Assembly: GCF_000014285.2 (NCBI RefSeq)
Contig: NC_008343.2
Location: forward strand, 766,001 to 830,000
Direction of reading: 5' to 3'
Source: Granulibacter bethesdensis CGDNIH1
Lineage (GTDB): Bacteria; Pseudomonadota; Alphaproteobacteria; Acetobacterales; Acetobacteraceae
DNA: 64,000 nucleotides
Made by a program: the position numbers and the translations under genes. The notes under the pieces are model-generated. The model was not told where the DNA came from, searched no databases, and was given only the letters and a program-made list of their open reading frames with translations. Each line of letters begins with the position of its first letter. Position 1 is the first letter of the stretch. This document shows, piece by piece, positions 54,422 to 63,347 of this stretch.

Positions 54422-56157
54422 TGGACCAGAAACGGCTATTCCTCGCGATTGCGATTTCCTTGGGCATTCTGCTGGGTTTCCAGGGGTTGTACCGGCATTT
54501 CGTGCCGGAGCCTCCTGCTGCTGCCCGGACAGCCACGAATGCCGGGCAGGGTAAACCAAATAATACGCTGGGTGCGGTTCCGACCGATGCAACGGCCTCC
54601 CAGTCTCCTCCTCCGAAGGAAGGGGCCCGTCTGGCTGTCGATGCGCCGCGCGTAAAGGGCAGCATCAGCCTGGTCGGCGCGCGTTTCGATGATCTGGTCC
54701 TGCGCGACTATCATGAGACGGTCGACAAGAATTCCCCGTTGGTTCGTCTGCTGGCTCCGCTGAGCGGAGATGAGCCGTACTATGTGGAATATGGCTGGGT
54801 TCCGGAAGAATCGGGCATCGCTACGCCGGGCCGTGATACGGAGTGGAAGGCCGATGCCGCCACCCTGACCCCCAACAAGCCGGTGACGCTGAGCTGGGAT
54901 AACGGCGCGGGCCTGACCTTCATGCTCAAGGTTGCGGTCGATGCCGATTACATGTTCTCGGTAACCCAATCCGTGCGCAATACGACCGGCAAGCCGGTGG
55001 TGCTGCATCCTTATGCACGGGTGCGCCGCGATTACCGGCCGGAGGTCGAGGGCTATACCGTTCTGCATGAAGGGCTGATCGGTGTGGTTGATGGCATCCT
55101 GCATGAGATCACCTACAAGAGCGCCGACAGCGATGGGGCCAAGAATAACGGCCTTGCTTTCGAGCATGCCTCCACCGGTGGCTGGGCGGGTATCACGGAC
55201 AAATACTGGCTGACGGCGCTGATCCCTGATCAGATAACGTCGGTTGATTTCAGTTTCCGCGACACCAAGCCGAATGGCCGGGACGGGTATCAGGTCGGCA
55301 TCATCTCCCATAATCCGGATCAGGTCGCGGCTGGGGCAGAGAGCGCCAGCACCACGCATCTGTTCGCGGGTGCCAAGGTGGTCAGCCTGCTGGATCACTA
55401 TCAGGCGGAGTACCACATCCCCAGCTTTTGGGAGGCGGTCGATTTCGGGTGGTTCTGGTTCATCACCCGGCCATTCTTCTATGCGCTGGACTGGCTGTAT
55501 CATCTGGTCGGCAATTTCGGTGTCGCCATTCTGATCTTCACGGTTCTGGTCAAGGCGGCTTTCTATCCGCTGGCAAGCAAATCCTATCGCTCGATGAGCA
55601 AGATGCGTCTGCTGGCCCCCAAAATTCAGTCCCTGCGTGAACGCTACAAGGATGATCCGACGCGGATGCAGCAGGAGGTCATGCAGCTTTACAAGGCTGA
55701 GGGCGCCAATCCCGCCAGCGGCTGTCTGCCGATGCTGTTGCAGTTCCCGATTTTCTTCTCACTCTACAAGGTCATCTTCGTGACCATCGAAATGCGGCAT
55801 GCCCCGTTCTTCGGCTGGATTCACGATCTGTCGGCGGTCGATCCGACCAATCTGTTCAATCTGTTCGGGCTGCTGCCTTTCGACCCGACCCATATCTCTC
55901 CCTTCCTGCATCTGGGCATCTGGCCGTTGATCATGGGCGGCACAATGTATCTGCAACAGAAGATGAACCCGCCGATGCCGGACCCTGTGCAGGCCAGGAT
56001 GTTCCAGTTCATGCCGATCATCTTTACCTTCATGCTGGCCCGCTTCCCTGTGGGACTGGTGATCTACTGGAGTTGGAACAATCTGCTGTCGATCGGGCAG
56101 CAATGGCTGATCCAGCGCCGCACCAAGCTGCCGCGCCCTGAACTGGCCAAGGTCTGA
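54421..56157 (+). CDS. yidC: Membrane protein insertase YidC
   Basis: The 578-residue YidC has an N-terminal helix (about residues 7-24), a large periplasmic domain to about 350, and the C-terminal insertase core: VAILIFTVLVKAAFYPLASKSYRSMSKMRLLAPKI near 375, QLYKAEGANPASGCLPMLLQFPIFFSLYKV near 420, and a basic tail. It inserts membrane proteins alone or with Sec. ATG 54421 lies at the yidD stop. Confidence 0.96.
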   Translation: MDQKRLFLAIAISLGILLGFQGLYRHFVPEPPAAARTATNAGQGKPNNTLGAVPTDATASQSPPPKEGARLAVDAPRVKGSISLVGARFDDLVLRDYHETVDKNSPLVRLLAPLSGDEPYYVEYGWVPEESGIATPGRDTEWKADAATLTPNKPVTLSWDNGAGLTFMLKVAVDADYMFSVTQSVRNTTGKPVVLHPYARVRRDYRPEVEGYTVLHEGLIGVVDGILHEITYKSADSDGAKNNGLAFEHASTGGWAGITDKYWLTALIPDQITSVDFSFRDTKPNGRDGYQVGIISHNPDQVAAGAESASTTHLFAGAKVVSLLDHYQAEYHIPSFWEAVDFGWFWFITRPFFYALDWLYHLVGNFGVAILIFTVLVKAAFYPLASKSYRSMSKMRLLAPKIQSLRERYKDDPTRMQQEVMQLYKAEGANPASGCLPMLLQFPIFFSLYKVIFVTIEMRHAPFFGWIHDLSAVDPTNLFNLFGLLPFDPTHISPFLHLGIWPLIMGGTMYLQQKMNPPMPDPVQARMFQFMPIIFTFMLARFPVGLVIYWSWNNLLSIGQQWLIQRRTKLPRPELAKV

Positions 56158-56166
56158 GCGGCGTCT

Positions 56167-56838
56167 ATGTCTGATCAGACGCCGCAATTTGGGCAGACGC
56201 CCTCGGAAGCTGAACCGGATGCGGTGGCTCTGGAGGCCGGGCGCAAGCTCTTTGCCGGTGAGTGTACCTTCTTCCATGGCACGCAGAGGCTGGATCAGCT
56301 TCCGCCGCCCATGGGGGTGGAGATCGCTTTTGCCGGACGTTCCAATGTGGGCAAATCCACTCTGGTCAATGCCCTGACCGGACGGAAAACGCTGGCGCGC
56401 GCCTCATCCCAGCCGGGACGGACCAAGCAGCTGAATTTCTTCAACCTCGCCGACCAGCTCGTGCTGGTGGATATGCCGGGATATGGCTACGCACAGGCGG
56501 CGAAGGATGTGAAGGAAGACTGGCAGGGGCTGATGTTCAGCTACCTGCGCGGGCGGCCCAATCTGCGCCGGGTCATGCTGCTGGTCGATGCACGGGTCGA
56601 GTTCAAGGCGTCCGACATTGCGGTGATGGAGCTACTCGATAAGGCGGCTGTCACCTTCCAGCTGGTCGTGACAAAGGCGGATGCCGTGAAGCCGACACCG
56701 TTGCAACGCCGTGTCGCGGATGTCTATGCGGCGGCCCGTGCCCATCCTGCGGCGCATCCTCATGTCTTTGTCACCAGCAGCGATACAGGATCGGGAATCG
56801 CTGAGTTGCGCGCGGCCCTGGCCGGCCTGACGGACTGA
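56167..56838 (+). CDS. engB: Ribosome biogenesis GTPase EngB (YihA/YsxC)
   Basis: The 223-residue GTPase has G1 GRSNVGKSTL near residue 58, the G2 PGRTKQLNFF, G3 VDMPGYGYA near 103, G4 TKAD near 175 and G5 SS near 206. EngB is needed for 50S maturation. Last gene of the cluster that usually leads on to argB, here 3.9 kb away. Confidence 0.95.
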   Translation: MSDQTPQFGQTPSEAEPDAVALEAGRKLFAGECTFFHGTQRLDQLPPPMGVEIAFAGRSNVGKSTLVNALTGRKTLARASSQPGRTKQLNFFNLADQLVLVDMPGYGYAQAAKDVKEDWQGLMFSYLRGRPNLRRVMLLVDARVEFKASDIAVMELLDKAAVTFQLVVTKADAVKPTPLQRRVADVYAAARAHPAAHPHVFVTSSDTGSGIAELRAALAGLTD

Positions 56839-56844
56839 GCATCC

Positions 56845-56985
56845 ATGCGCGGTCAGGACTGGATGCCGGTTCTGGTGTTGCTGGGTCTGGTCTGTCTGGC
56901 TGTAGCGGGATGGAGGCTGTTTCCCCACCTGCAAGCATTCATTATGTTTCAGGATTGCGCGGCAGCGGGGCGGGTTGACTGCTGA
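56845..56985 (+). CDS. Small membrane protein, 46 aa
   Basis: ATG 56845, six bases after engB, opens a 46-codon frame with one membrane helix (PVLVLLGLVCLAVAGW) and a Cys-containing tail, FQDCAAAGRVDC. I do not know a family name. The compact topology and close spacing to engB argue that it is real; there is only a weak ribosome site. Confidence 0.55.
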   Translation: MRGQDWMPVLVLLGLVCLAVAGWRLFPHLQAFIMFQDCAAAGRVDC

Positions 56986-57075
56986 AGCCGGGAGAAAAAC
57001 GCTGTCAAACCGACTGGCTTTTCACGATTTCCTGTGGCTTTGTGATCGGGTTCGACTCTGGAATGATGTCGGCGA

Positions 57076-58104
57076 ATGTCTTTCCGAAAGCGGGGAATGA
57101 TGACTTTACCCGATGCGCTGCCAGTAGCACGGATCATCGTGCAGCCTGATGATGGTGTTGCTCCGGTCGTTGAACTGATCGCAGGCGCAAGCCGCTCGGT
57201 CAGATTGAAGATGTTCACCTTTACCTATGAGCCTATCATCACTGCACTTAAGGCGGCTCATGATCGGGGTGTCAGCGTGCGGGTCATGCTCAATCCGGCC
57301 CGTTCTTCGGGGTCACGCGCGAATGATGAGACGATGGCAGGATTGCGTGCCGCCGGCATCGAAGCGATCTGGTCCAATCCGGCTTTCCCGGTCACGCATG
57401 AAAAGTCGATGGTGATCGATGAGCAGCGTGCCTTGATTGCCACCTTCAATTTTGTCGAAAAATATTTCACCCGCACCAGGGATTATGGGGCGATCATCGA
57501 AGATCAGGCGACGGTCGCGGAGATCCTGCAAGGTTTCGATGCCGACTGGAACCGGCAGCCTTTCTGGCCGCGCTCAGGTTCCCCACTGGTGTGGAGCAAT
57601 ACCTCCGCCCGTACGGCCATGTGTGCCTTTATTGATTCGGCGCAGGAGACGCTGTGGATTCAGCACCCCAAATTCGTCGATGCCACTGTGCTGGATCGGA
57701 TCGTTGCGGCACAGGCGAGGGGTGTTGCGGTGCGTATCCTGTGTGGCGGCCGGCATGGCATCAGCGAGGTTGACCTGCTGGACACATTTTCCTCACTGCG
57801 CATCATGCAGCGTATGGATATAGCCATTCACAAGCAGAAAACACTTCGTGCTCATGCGAAGCTGATGATTGCCGACAAAACGACGGCCTTGATCGGCTCC
57901 ATGAATATCGACCGCAGCGCTTTCGATATCAGGCGGGAGCTGGGCATTGTGCTGCATGGAGAGGACACAACAAAGCATCTGCGCGAAATATTCAAAAGCG
58001 ACTGGAAAATCTCTCATCGCTATGATCCGCCGGATCCGCTGACCGTGCATCTGCATGTCGAGGATGATCATGAGCCTCATGATATCGAAGTGGCTCATGA
58101 ATGA
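57076..58104 (+). CDS. Phospholipase D-like (HKD) protein
   Basis: The 342-residue protein has two HKD motifs: HEKSMVIDEQRALIATFN near residue 112 and HAKLMIADKTTALIGSMN near 260. The first has A-T in place of the usual G-S. PLD-family members cut phosphodiesters or act as lipid synthases or nucleases; no signal peptide is seen, so a cytoplasmic or membrane-side role is likely. Starts at 57076 or 57097/57100 are possible. Confidence 0.85.
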   Translation: MSFRKRGMMTLPDALPVARIIVQPDDGVAPVVELIAGASRSVRLKMFTFTYEPIITALKAAHDRGVSVRVMLNPARSSGSRANDETMAGLRAAGIEAIWSNPAFPVTHEKSMVIDEQRALIATFNFVEKYFTRTRDYGAIIEDQATVAEILQGFDADWNRQPFWPRSGSPLVWSNTSARTAMCAFIDSAQETLWIQHPKFVDATVLDRIVAAQARGVAVRILCGGRHGISEVDLLDTFSSLRIMQRMDIAIHKQKTLRAHAKLMIADKTTALIGSMNIDRSAFDIRRELGIVLHGEDTTKHLREIFKSDWKISHRYDPPDPLTVHLHVEDDHEPHDIEVAHE

Positions 58105-58128
58105 TCATATCCCGTGTCCGGATGCATC

Positions 58129-58707
58129 ATGTCGCCGGATGATGCGATAAGCCCGGTTGAGCGCCCCAGCCTGTGGCGTATCGCAATGACCTTCAACCAG
58201 ATTGCCTTGCTTGGATTCGGAGGAGGCTTATCCGCGTGGTCACGCGATGTACTGGTTCTGCGTCGCCGCTGGCTCAGTGAAGAAACCTTTCTGAGTGCTC
58301 TGACGGTGGCGCGTGTTCTGCCCGGTGCGAATCAGGTCAATCTCGCCGTTTTCGTCGGCACACGCCTGAGAGGTGTCAGCGGTGCCCTGGCTGCCATTGC
58401 CGGGCTGGTGATGGTGCCATTTCTGATTATCCTTGCCCTGAGTGTCGGCTATCTGGAATTTCAGCATGCACTCTGGTTACAGCATGTTCTGGCCGGCCTG
58501 GCGGCGGGGGCTGTCGGGCTGACATTTTCCATGGCCTGGCAGACGGGCAGGAAAGTGCTGACCGCGCCTGCTCCAGCCCTTATTTTTGCTGCCAGTGTTC
58601 TGTTATCGTCAGTGGTCCGTATGTCTCTGCTCTGGATGTTGCTGATCTTGTTGCCGGTTAGTTTTCTCTGGGCCTGGTTCACCAACGAGAAGGACAGGCA
58701 GCGGTGA
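58129..58707 (+). CDS. Chromate transporter family, first half (short-chain CHR)
   Basis: The 192-residue membrane protein is one CHR domain: FNQIALLGFGGGLSAWSRDVL near residue 22, the acidic RVLPGANQVNLAVFVGTRLRG near 65, and further membrane helices. It pairs with the next gene. CHR pairs export chromate or related oxyanions. ATG 58129 is used; GTG 58114 is an alternative. Confidence 0.85.
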   Translation: MSPDDAISPVERPSLWRIAMTFNQIALLGFGGGLSAWSRDVLVLRRRWLSEETFLSALTVARVLPGANQVNLAVFVGTRLRGVSGALAAIAGLVMVPFLIILALSVGYLEFQHALWLQHVLAGLAAGAVGLTFSMAWQTGRKVLTAPAPALIFAASVLLSSVVRMSLLWMLLILLPVSFLWAWFTNEKDRQR

Positions 58708-59231
58708 TGTCGCCGAGGCTACTCGATATTATTATGCTGTTCGGTGGCGCTTCCCTGCTGTCATTCGGTGGTGGCAACGCTATCGTGCCGCATCTTCAGA
58801 TGCAGACGGTCGAGGTCTATCACTGGCTGACCGCCGAGCAATTCGCTGATGCCTATGCCATGGCGCAGGTTGCACCGGGACCAAGCACATTGCTGGTCAC
58901 CATTCTGGGTTATGATGCAGCGGGCATTCCGGGGGCGGTACTGGCCACAATCGCCATGCTCATCCCCAGCAGCCTGCTGGTCTTCGGAGCAGCCTTGCTC
59001 TGGAAAAGCATGGGGGAGGGCCGGTTCCGGCGTATCTTTGAACGCGCCATGGCACCGTTGGCAGTCGGACTGGTTCTGGCCAGTGGGATCATCATCACCA
59101 AAAGCAATGACCATAGCTGGCCGGCTTATGGCATTACGGCAGCCTCGACGCTGGTGCTGTGTCGGTGGCACCTGCATCCGGTGGCGGTAATGGCTTGCTG
59201 TGGCGTCATTGGCTGGCTGGTGAAACTCTGA
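58707..59231 (+). CDS. Chromate transporter family, second half (short-chain CHR)
   Basis: The 174-residue second CHR domain starts at a TGATG overlap with the first and has LFGGASLLSFGGGNAIVPHLQ, AYAMAQVAPGPSTLLVTILGYDAAG and about five helices. The two should work as a heterodimer of opposite topology. Confidence 0.87.
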   Translation: MSPRLLDIIMLFGGASLLSFGGGNAIVPHLQMQTVEVYHWLTAEQFADAYAMAQVAPGPSTLLVTILGYDAAGIPGAVLATIAMLIPSSLLVFGAALLWKSMGEGRFRRIFERAMAPLAVGLVLASGIIITKSNDHSWPAYGITAASTLVLCRWHLHPVAVMACCGVIGWLVKL

Positions 59232-59249
59232 CTGTTGGCTCCGGCTTTT

Positions 59250-60029
59250 TCATTGAGCCAGACCAAGCGTATCGCTTTTGATCTGTTGTAGCGCATAGCG
59301 GAACGGCGCATCGGAAACAGCCACAACCCCGCCAAGCGGTGTTGCCATTTCCATGACGACGAACAGGGCCACGCAGATCGAAATGGCTGAAACAATAAGA
59401 GCAACACTGATGAAAATGCTGAAATCGGCATTCAGCCCGTATATAAAGAAAGATGCCAGCATCCACAGGATCAGCGTGATATAAAACGGCTTGCTGATAG
59501 AGGATGTTGATTGCGAAATAATCTGCCAGTGAACCCGGTTCAGCGGAGAAAGGCGCTCCTCAAGTTCAAATTGCAGCCGCTTCTTTTCGATGGTTTTCGG
59601 CGTCCAGTCACGTACGATTGCTTCCATCTGCATCAGTCTTTTGGCCTGAGCGGTTGCTTTGGGGGCCGGGTCATTGAAATCATAGATGCAATGGGCCGTA
59701 AATTCTTTCAGAAGCGTCTGAGCATCGGCAATGTCAGTCCCGTACTCTATAAGCAGCCTGTTAAACTGAACGATCTGGATGGCTTCCTCGTTCACCGAGC
59801 GTGAGAGGCTATCATACGCTTCTTTACCTGAGGTCACCATCAGGCCCAGAACAATGGCGCCGAATGTCACCAGCATGCCGATGACGGCATGAACGACAGC
59901 CGATGTCTCGCTGTTTCGATGATGCGGCGGCAGGCGGATACGCAGCCATAGTCCGGCACGATAGGCCCCCAGCAGCACCACAAACATCAGTGCTACGGCC
60001 AGAAAATTCATAAGATCGTAATAATCCAT
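59250..60029 (-). CDS. DUF4239 (bestrophin-like) membrane protein
   Basis: The 259-residue protein has helices near residues 6-28, 45-66, 185-203 and 207-230, with a long polar domain in between carrying the GKEAYDSLSRSVNEEAIQIVQFNRLL stretch typical of DUF4239. No function is firmly known. Convergent with the CHR pair. Confidence 0.8.
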   Translation of the reverse strand: MDYYDLMNFLAVALMFVVLLGAYRAGLWLRIRLPPHHRNSETSAVVHAVIGMLVTFGAIVLGLMVTSGKEAYDSLSRSVNEEAIQIVQFNRLLIEYGTDIADAQTLLKEFTAHCIYDFNDPAPKATAQAKRLMQMEAIVRDWTPKTIEKKRLQFELEERLSPLNRVHWQIISQSTSSISKPFYITLILWMLASFFIYGLNADFSIFISVALIVSAISICVALFVVMEMATPLGGVVAVSDAPFRYALQQIKSDTLGLAQ

Positions 60030-60178
60030 CAGGCGGGTCCGTTTCTGGTTCCCTCGCCATCGAGCGAATCAGCGAGGCGGGGGCACCCATAGTATAAACG
60101 GAGACGTCTGGCGATCATGCGGGGATAAGGAGGAGGCCAGGCTTTCTTAAGCATCTCCGTCAGGAGATGAAAACAGAC

Positions 60179-60209
60179 AGGGCACCCCGTATAAATCTGG
60201 AGTGCCCTG
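60179..60209 (-). terminator. Terminator of the glycine-zipper lipoprotein gene
   Basis: CAGGGCACCCC pairs with GGAGTGCCCTG (one G-U) around a 9-nt loop; on the minus strand TCTGTTTTC follows. A second small hairpin lies at 60152-60169. The rest of 60030-60241 shows no gene. Confidence 0.65.
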
Positions 60210-60241
60210 ATGATTGTTAGTCAGTTCCGTTCGAAATAATG

Positions 60242-60535
60242 TCAGTAGCCGTAACGACCGGGAGGGGGAGCGGGGCGCTGGTAATAGCCGGTCGGGTAAG
60301 CGTTTTGCTGAGGCGTGGTGACGGCGCCGCCAACAGCCCCCAGTGCACCGCCCGCCAGGGCACCGATTGCAGCTCCTCTGCCGCCTCCGGCAATTGCCCC
60401 CAGCGCTGCACCGCCTCCGGCACCAAGGGCCGCCCCACCTATGGCCCGTTGGCCGGGATCATAAGGATTGGTGCAGGCGCCAAGGCCGAGAATGCCGGCA
60501 GCCAGCAATATGCGTCCTGCAATACGACTGTACAT
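60242..60535 (-). CDS. Glycine-zipper lipoprotein
   Basis: The 97-residue protein has a lipoprotein signal with lipobox LGAC (Cys21), then a glycine-zipper (GGAALGAGGGAALGAIAGG and repeats, about residues 33-70) and a Pro/Tyr/Gly-rich tail. Glycine-zipper lipoproteins sit in the outer membrane of many proteobacteria; function is unknown. Confidence 0.82.
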   Translation of the reverse strand: MYSRIAGRILLAAGILGLGACTNPYDPGQRAIGGAALGAGGGAALGAIAGGGRGAAIGALAGGALGAVGGAVTTPQQNAYPTGYYQRPAPPPGRYGY

Positions 60536-60760
60536 CCGCGTGTTTCCCTTTCTGTTCAGTTTTGTCCATTCTTGCCACCGTATGAATGTAGCAGAATGGC
60601 CAAGGTCGCAGCATTATTCAGTCAGTATTTTGATGGCAGAAATAAGACGGTTTTAAGGCGCAACAGGACAGTTTCTTGACGAATATGGTCTGTTCCGTGT
60701 GTTGTGGTGATGGCGGGGACTGCCCATGCCGATGGAATGATGTCGAGTGAAAGAGAACGT

Positions 60761-61687
60761 ATGACTGGCGCGTCGCAGACGGAGGTTCACGTGAACACCG
60801 ATGATTTCGGCTCGGCAGGGGAGCAGGCGCGAATCCTTGCTCATGCTCTGCCGTTTATGCGCCGCTATGCGGGTGCAACAGTTGTCGTGAAATATGGCGG
60901 TCACGCCATGGGTGATGAGCGGCTGGCCGAACAGTTCGGCGCTGATATCGCTTTGCTCAAGCAGGTGGGCATTAACCCCGTGGTTGTGCATGGTGGTGGC
61001 CCGCAGATCAATGACATGCTGAAACGTCTGGCGATCCAGTCCCGATTCGTGGATGGGTTGCGAGTGACCGATGCAGCCATGGTTGAGGTCGTCGAGATGG
61101 TGCTGGCTGGTACTGTCAACAAGATGGTCGCTGGTCTGATCAATCGTGCGGGCGCCATGGCGGTTGGGATTTGCGGCAAGGATGGCGGTCTAATTCATGC
61201 ACGGAAATTACAGCGCACAGCGATAGATCCCGACAGCCATATAGAGAAAGCGCTTGATCTCGGTTTTGTGGGAGAACCTGCTCATATTGATGTCCGGGTT
61301 ATTCATGCCCTGACCGGGGCCGGGCTGATCCCGGTTATTGCGCCGGTTGGCATCGGGGAAGACGGGCAGACATATAATATCAATGCCGATTCTGCGGCTG
61401 GTGCCATTGCTGGGGCGTTGGGGGCCAAGCGTCTTCTGATGCTGACAGATGTTCCCGGTGTTCTGGATACGGATAAAAAGCTGATTCCGGAAATGAGCGC
61501 GGCGGATGTTAAGGCAGGCATTGCCGATGGCACGATTACGGGTGGCATGATCCCGAAAGTCGAATGCTGTGTCGATGCGGTTGAAAAAGGCGTACGCGGT
61601 GCGGTGATTCTCGATGGTCGTCAGCCGCATGCCTGTCTGTTGGAAATGTTTACAGAAGGGGGAATTGGCACGCTGATTCGCGGCTGA
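60761..61687 (+). CDS. argB: Acetylglutamate kinase
   Basis: The 308-residue amino acid kinase has [11 protein letters not shown] near residue 43, [12 protein letters not shown] near 77, and the [15 protein letters not shown] and TDVPGVLD nucleotide-site motifs. It phosphorylates N-acetylglutamate in arginine synthesis. ATG 60761 has AAAGAGA upstream; ATGs at 60737 and 60740 are alternatives. Confidence 0.94.
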   Translation: MTGASQTEVHVNTDDFGSAGEQARILAHALPFMRRYAGATVVVKYGGHAMGDERLAEQFGADIALLKQVGINPVVVHGGGPQINDMLKRLAIQSRFVDGLRVTDAAMVEVVEMVLAGTVNKMVAGLINRAGAMAVGICGKDGGLIHARKLQRTAIDPDSHIEKALDLGFVGEPAHIDVRVIHALTGAGLIPVIAPVGIGEDGQTYNINADSAAGAIAGALGAKRLLMLTDVPGVLDTDKKLIPEMSAADVKAGIADGTITGGMIPKVECCVDAVEKGVRGAVILDGRQPHACLLEMFTEGGIGTLIRG

Positions 61688-61700
61688 GCCGGATAGCGGG

Positions 61701-61735
61701 GGAGGGGAGATGGCAGCATTTCCCCTCCTATTGTT
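61701..61735. terminator. Terminator between argB and cysG
   Basis: GGAGGGGA / TCCCCTCC is an 8-bp stem with a 12-nt loop, followed by TATTGTT on the plus strand, in the 47-bp gap between convergent genes. Confidence 0.65.
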
Positions 61736-63048
61736 CAGTCCCGATGGTCAGGTACCGCTCGGCCGACTGCCTGCCCAACCAGCACCAGAGCTGGACCGCC
61801 TTCACTCCAGTCCGGGGCGGTTGCAACCAAATGATCCAGAGTGCCGAACAGGGTGCGTTGTGCTTCTGTCCCACCCCGTTCGATCAACGCGGAGGGCGTG
61901 TCAGCCGGAAGTCCTGCGGCCAGCAATCCGTCTCTCAGCCGCGGCAGCGTTACAATCCCCATATAGACGGCCAGAGTTCCTCCCAACTGTACCGCGCCGT
62001 GAAAATCCATTTCCAGTGTGCCATCTCTGGTATGGCCGGTGATGAAGGTTACGGCGCGTGCCGCCTCTCTATGGGTGAGCGGGATGTTGGATCCTGCCGC
62101 GCAACCAAGGGCTGCGGTAATACCGGGAACGATCTCGAAGGGGATTCCTGCTTCAGCCAGGGCTTCGGCTTCTTCTCCGCCGCGACCAAAAATAAGCGGG
62201 TCGCCCCCCTTGAGCCGAACGACACGCTTACCTTCCTGTCCGAGACGGACCAGCAGGGCGTTGATGTCTTCCTGCCGCATACAGTGATTGGCGCGGGCCT
62301 TGCCGACAAAAATACGGCCGGCATCACGGCGGCCCATGTCGAGGATTTCATCCGTGACCAGCCGGTCATGCACGATCACATCTGCTTCACCCAGCAGGCG
62401 TTGCGCACGCAGCGTCAGCAGATCAGGTGCGCCCGGACCGGCACCCACTAAATAAACGATTCCCTTGCGAGAGATTGTGTCCGGTTGGTTGATGGCAGCC
62501 TCGAACAGTTTTCCGGCTTCGTTCTCCTGTCCGCTCAGGGCAAGATCGGCGGCGGGTCCGGTCAGCAGGGTTTCCAGAGCCCGGCGCCTGATCGCCATAT
62601 CAGGAAAAGCCGCCCGTACCTTGTCCTTGAATTGCTCGGCCAAAGTAGCGAGCCTGGCATAGTTGGGTGAAACCAGTGCCTCAATCTTCGCCCGCAGCAA
62701 CCGGGCCAGCACAGGCGCCGCGCCACCGGAGGAAATGGCAATGGTCAATGGGCTACGGTCAACGATAGCAGGTGTGATAAAGCTGCATAATTCCGGGCGA
62801 TCTACTATATTGACCGGAATACCACGCTCGATTGCGGTTCTGGAAAGGGCTTGCAGATCCTCGTCAGGCGCCTCCGCTCCGATGGCAATAGCGCAGCCGT
62901 CGAGAAGACTGGGTTTGAATGTTGGCGATATGTTCACCTCGGCACCGGCTCGGCGCAGGGCCTGTGCCTTACGGTCTGCGGATTCGCCCTGGCCAATAAC
63001 CAGTGCTTTCCGCCCTATAATATCCATAAATGCCGGGTAGTGACGCAT
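61735..63048 (-). CDS. cysG: Siroheme synthase (three-function CysG)
   Basis: The 437-residue protein has an N-terminal precorrin-2 dehydrogenase/ferrochelatase part (ALVIGQGESADRKAQALRRAGA; ISSGGAAPVLARLLR) and a C-terminal uroporphyrinogen III methyltransferase (VYLVGAGPGAPDLLTLRAQRLL; RLKGGDPLIFGRGGEE). It makes siroheme for sulfite or nitrite reductases. No sulfite reductase gene is in the window. Confidence 0.95.
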   Translation of the reverse strand: MRHYPAFMDIIGRKALVIGQGESADRKAQALRRAGAEVNISPTFKPSLLDGCAIAIGAEAPDEDLQALSRTAIERGIPVNIVDRPELCSFITPAIVDRSPLTIAISSGGAAPVLARLLRAKIEALVSPNYARLATLAEQFKDKVRAAFPDMAIRRRALETLLTGPAADLALSGQENEAGKLFEAAINQPDTISRKGIVYLVGAGPGAPDLLTLRAQRLLGEADVIVHDRLVTDEILDMGRRDAGRIFVGKARANHCMRQEDINALLVRLGQEGKRVVRLKGGDPLIFGRGGEEAEALAEAGIPFEIVPGITAALGCAAGSNIPLTHREAARAVTFITGHTRDGTLEMDFHGAVQLGGTLAVYMGIVTLPRLRDGLLAAGLPADTPSALIERGGTEAQRTLFGTLDHLVATAPDWSEGGPALVLVGQAVGRAVPDHRD

Positions 63049-63203
63049 ATCCGTAAAGCCTTCTTCAACGCCGTATTAAGCTTCCTTGCTGTCGGACAAT
63101 ATCCATTTCACCATCATTTCAAAGGTTTGAGACGGTATCGATCCTGTGAACAGCGTCCGGGCGACTTTGTCATAAAACAGAGGTGGAATTTCTCCTTACG
63201 AAC

Positions 63204-63347
63204 ATGAAAGAGAATTTATCTCATTTAAGAGCCATTCCTATGGCGGAATTGGCTACCAGGAGGCTAAGTGAAAGAGGATCGTTGGTCATTCTGTATCTGC
63301 TGACGGGTTTCTGGGCGAAGCGTTATACATTTAAAAGGTCTGCATAA
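63204..63347 (+). CDS. Possible 47-aa ORF abutting the epimerase gene
   Basis: ATG 63204 opens a 47-codon frame with a hydrophobic patch (SLVILYLLTGFW). Its TAA ends at 63347 and the epimerase TTG starts at 63348. No clear ribosome site precedes it. It may be a coupled small gene, a leader ORF or chance. Confidence 0.3.
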   Translation: MKENLSHLRAIPMAELATRRLSERGSLVILYLLTGFWAKRYTFKRSA

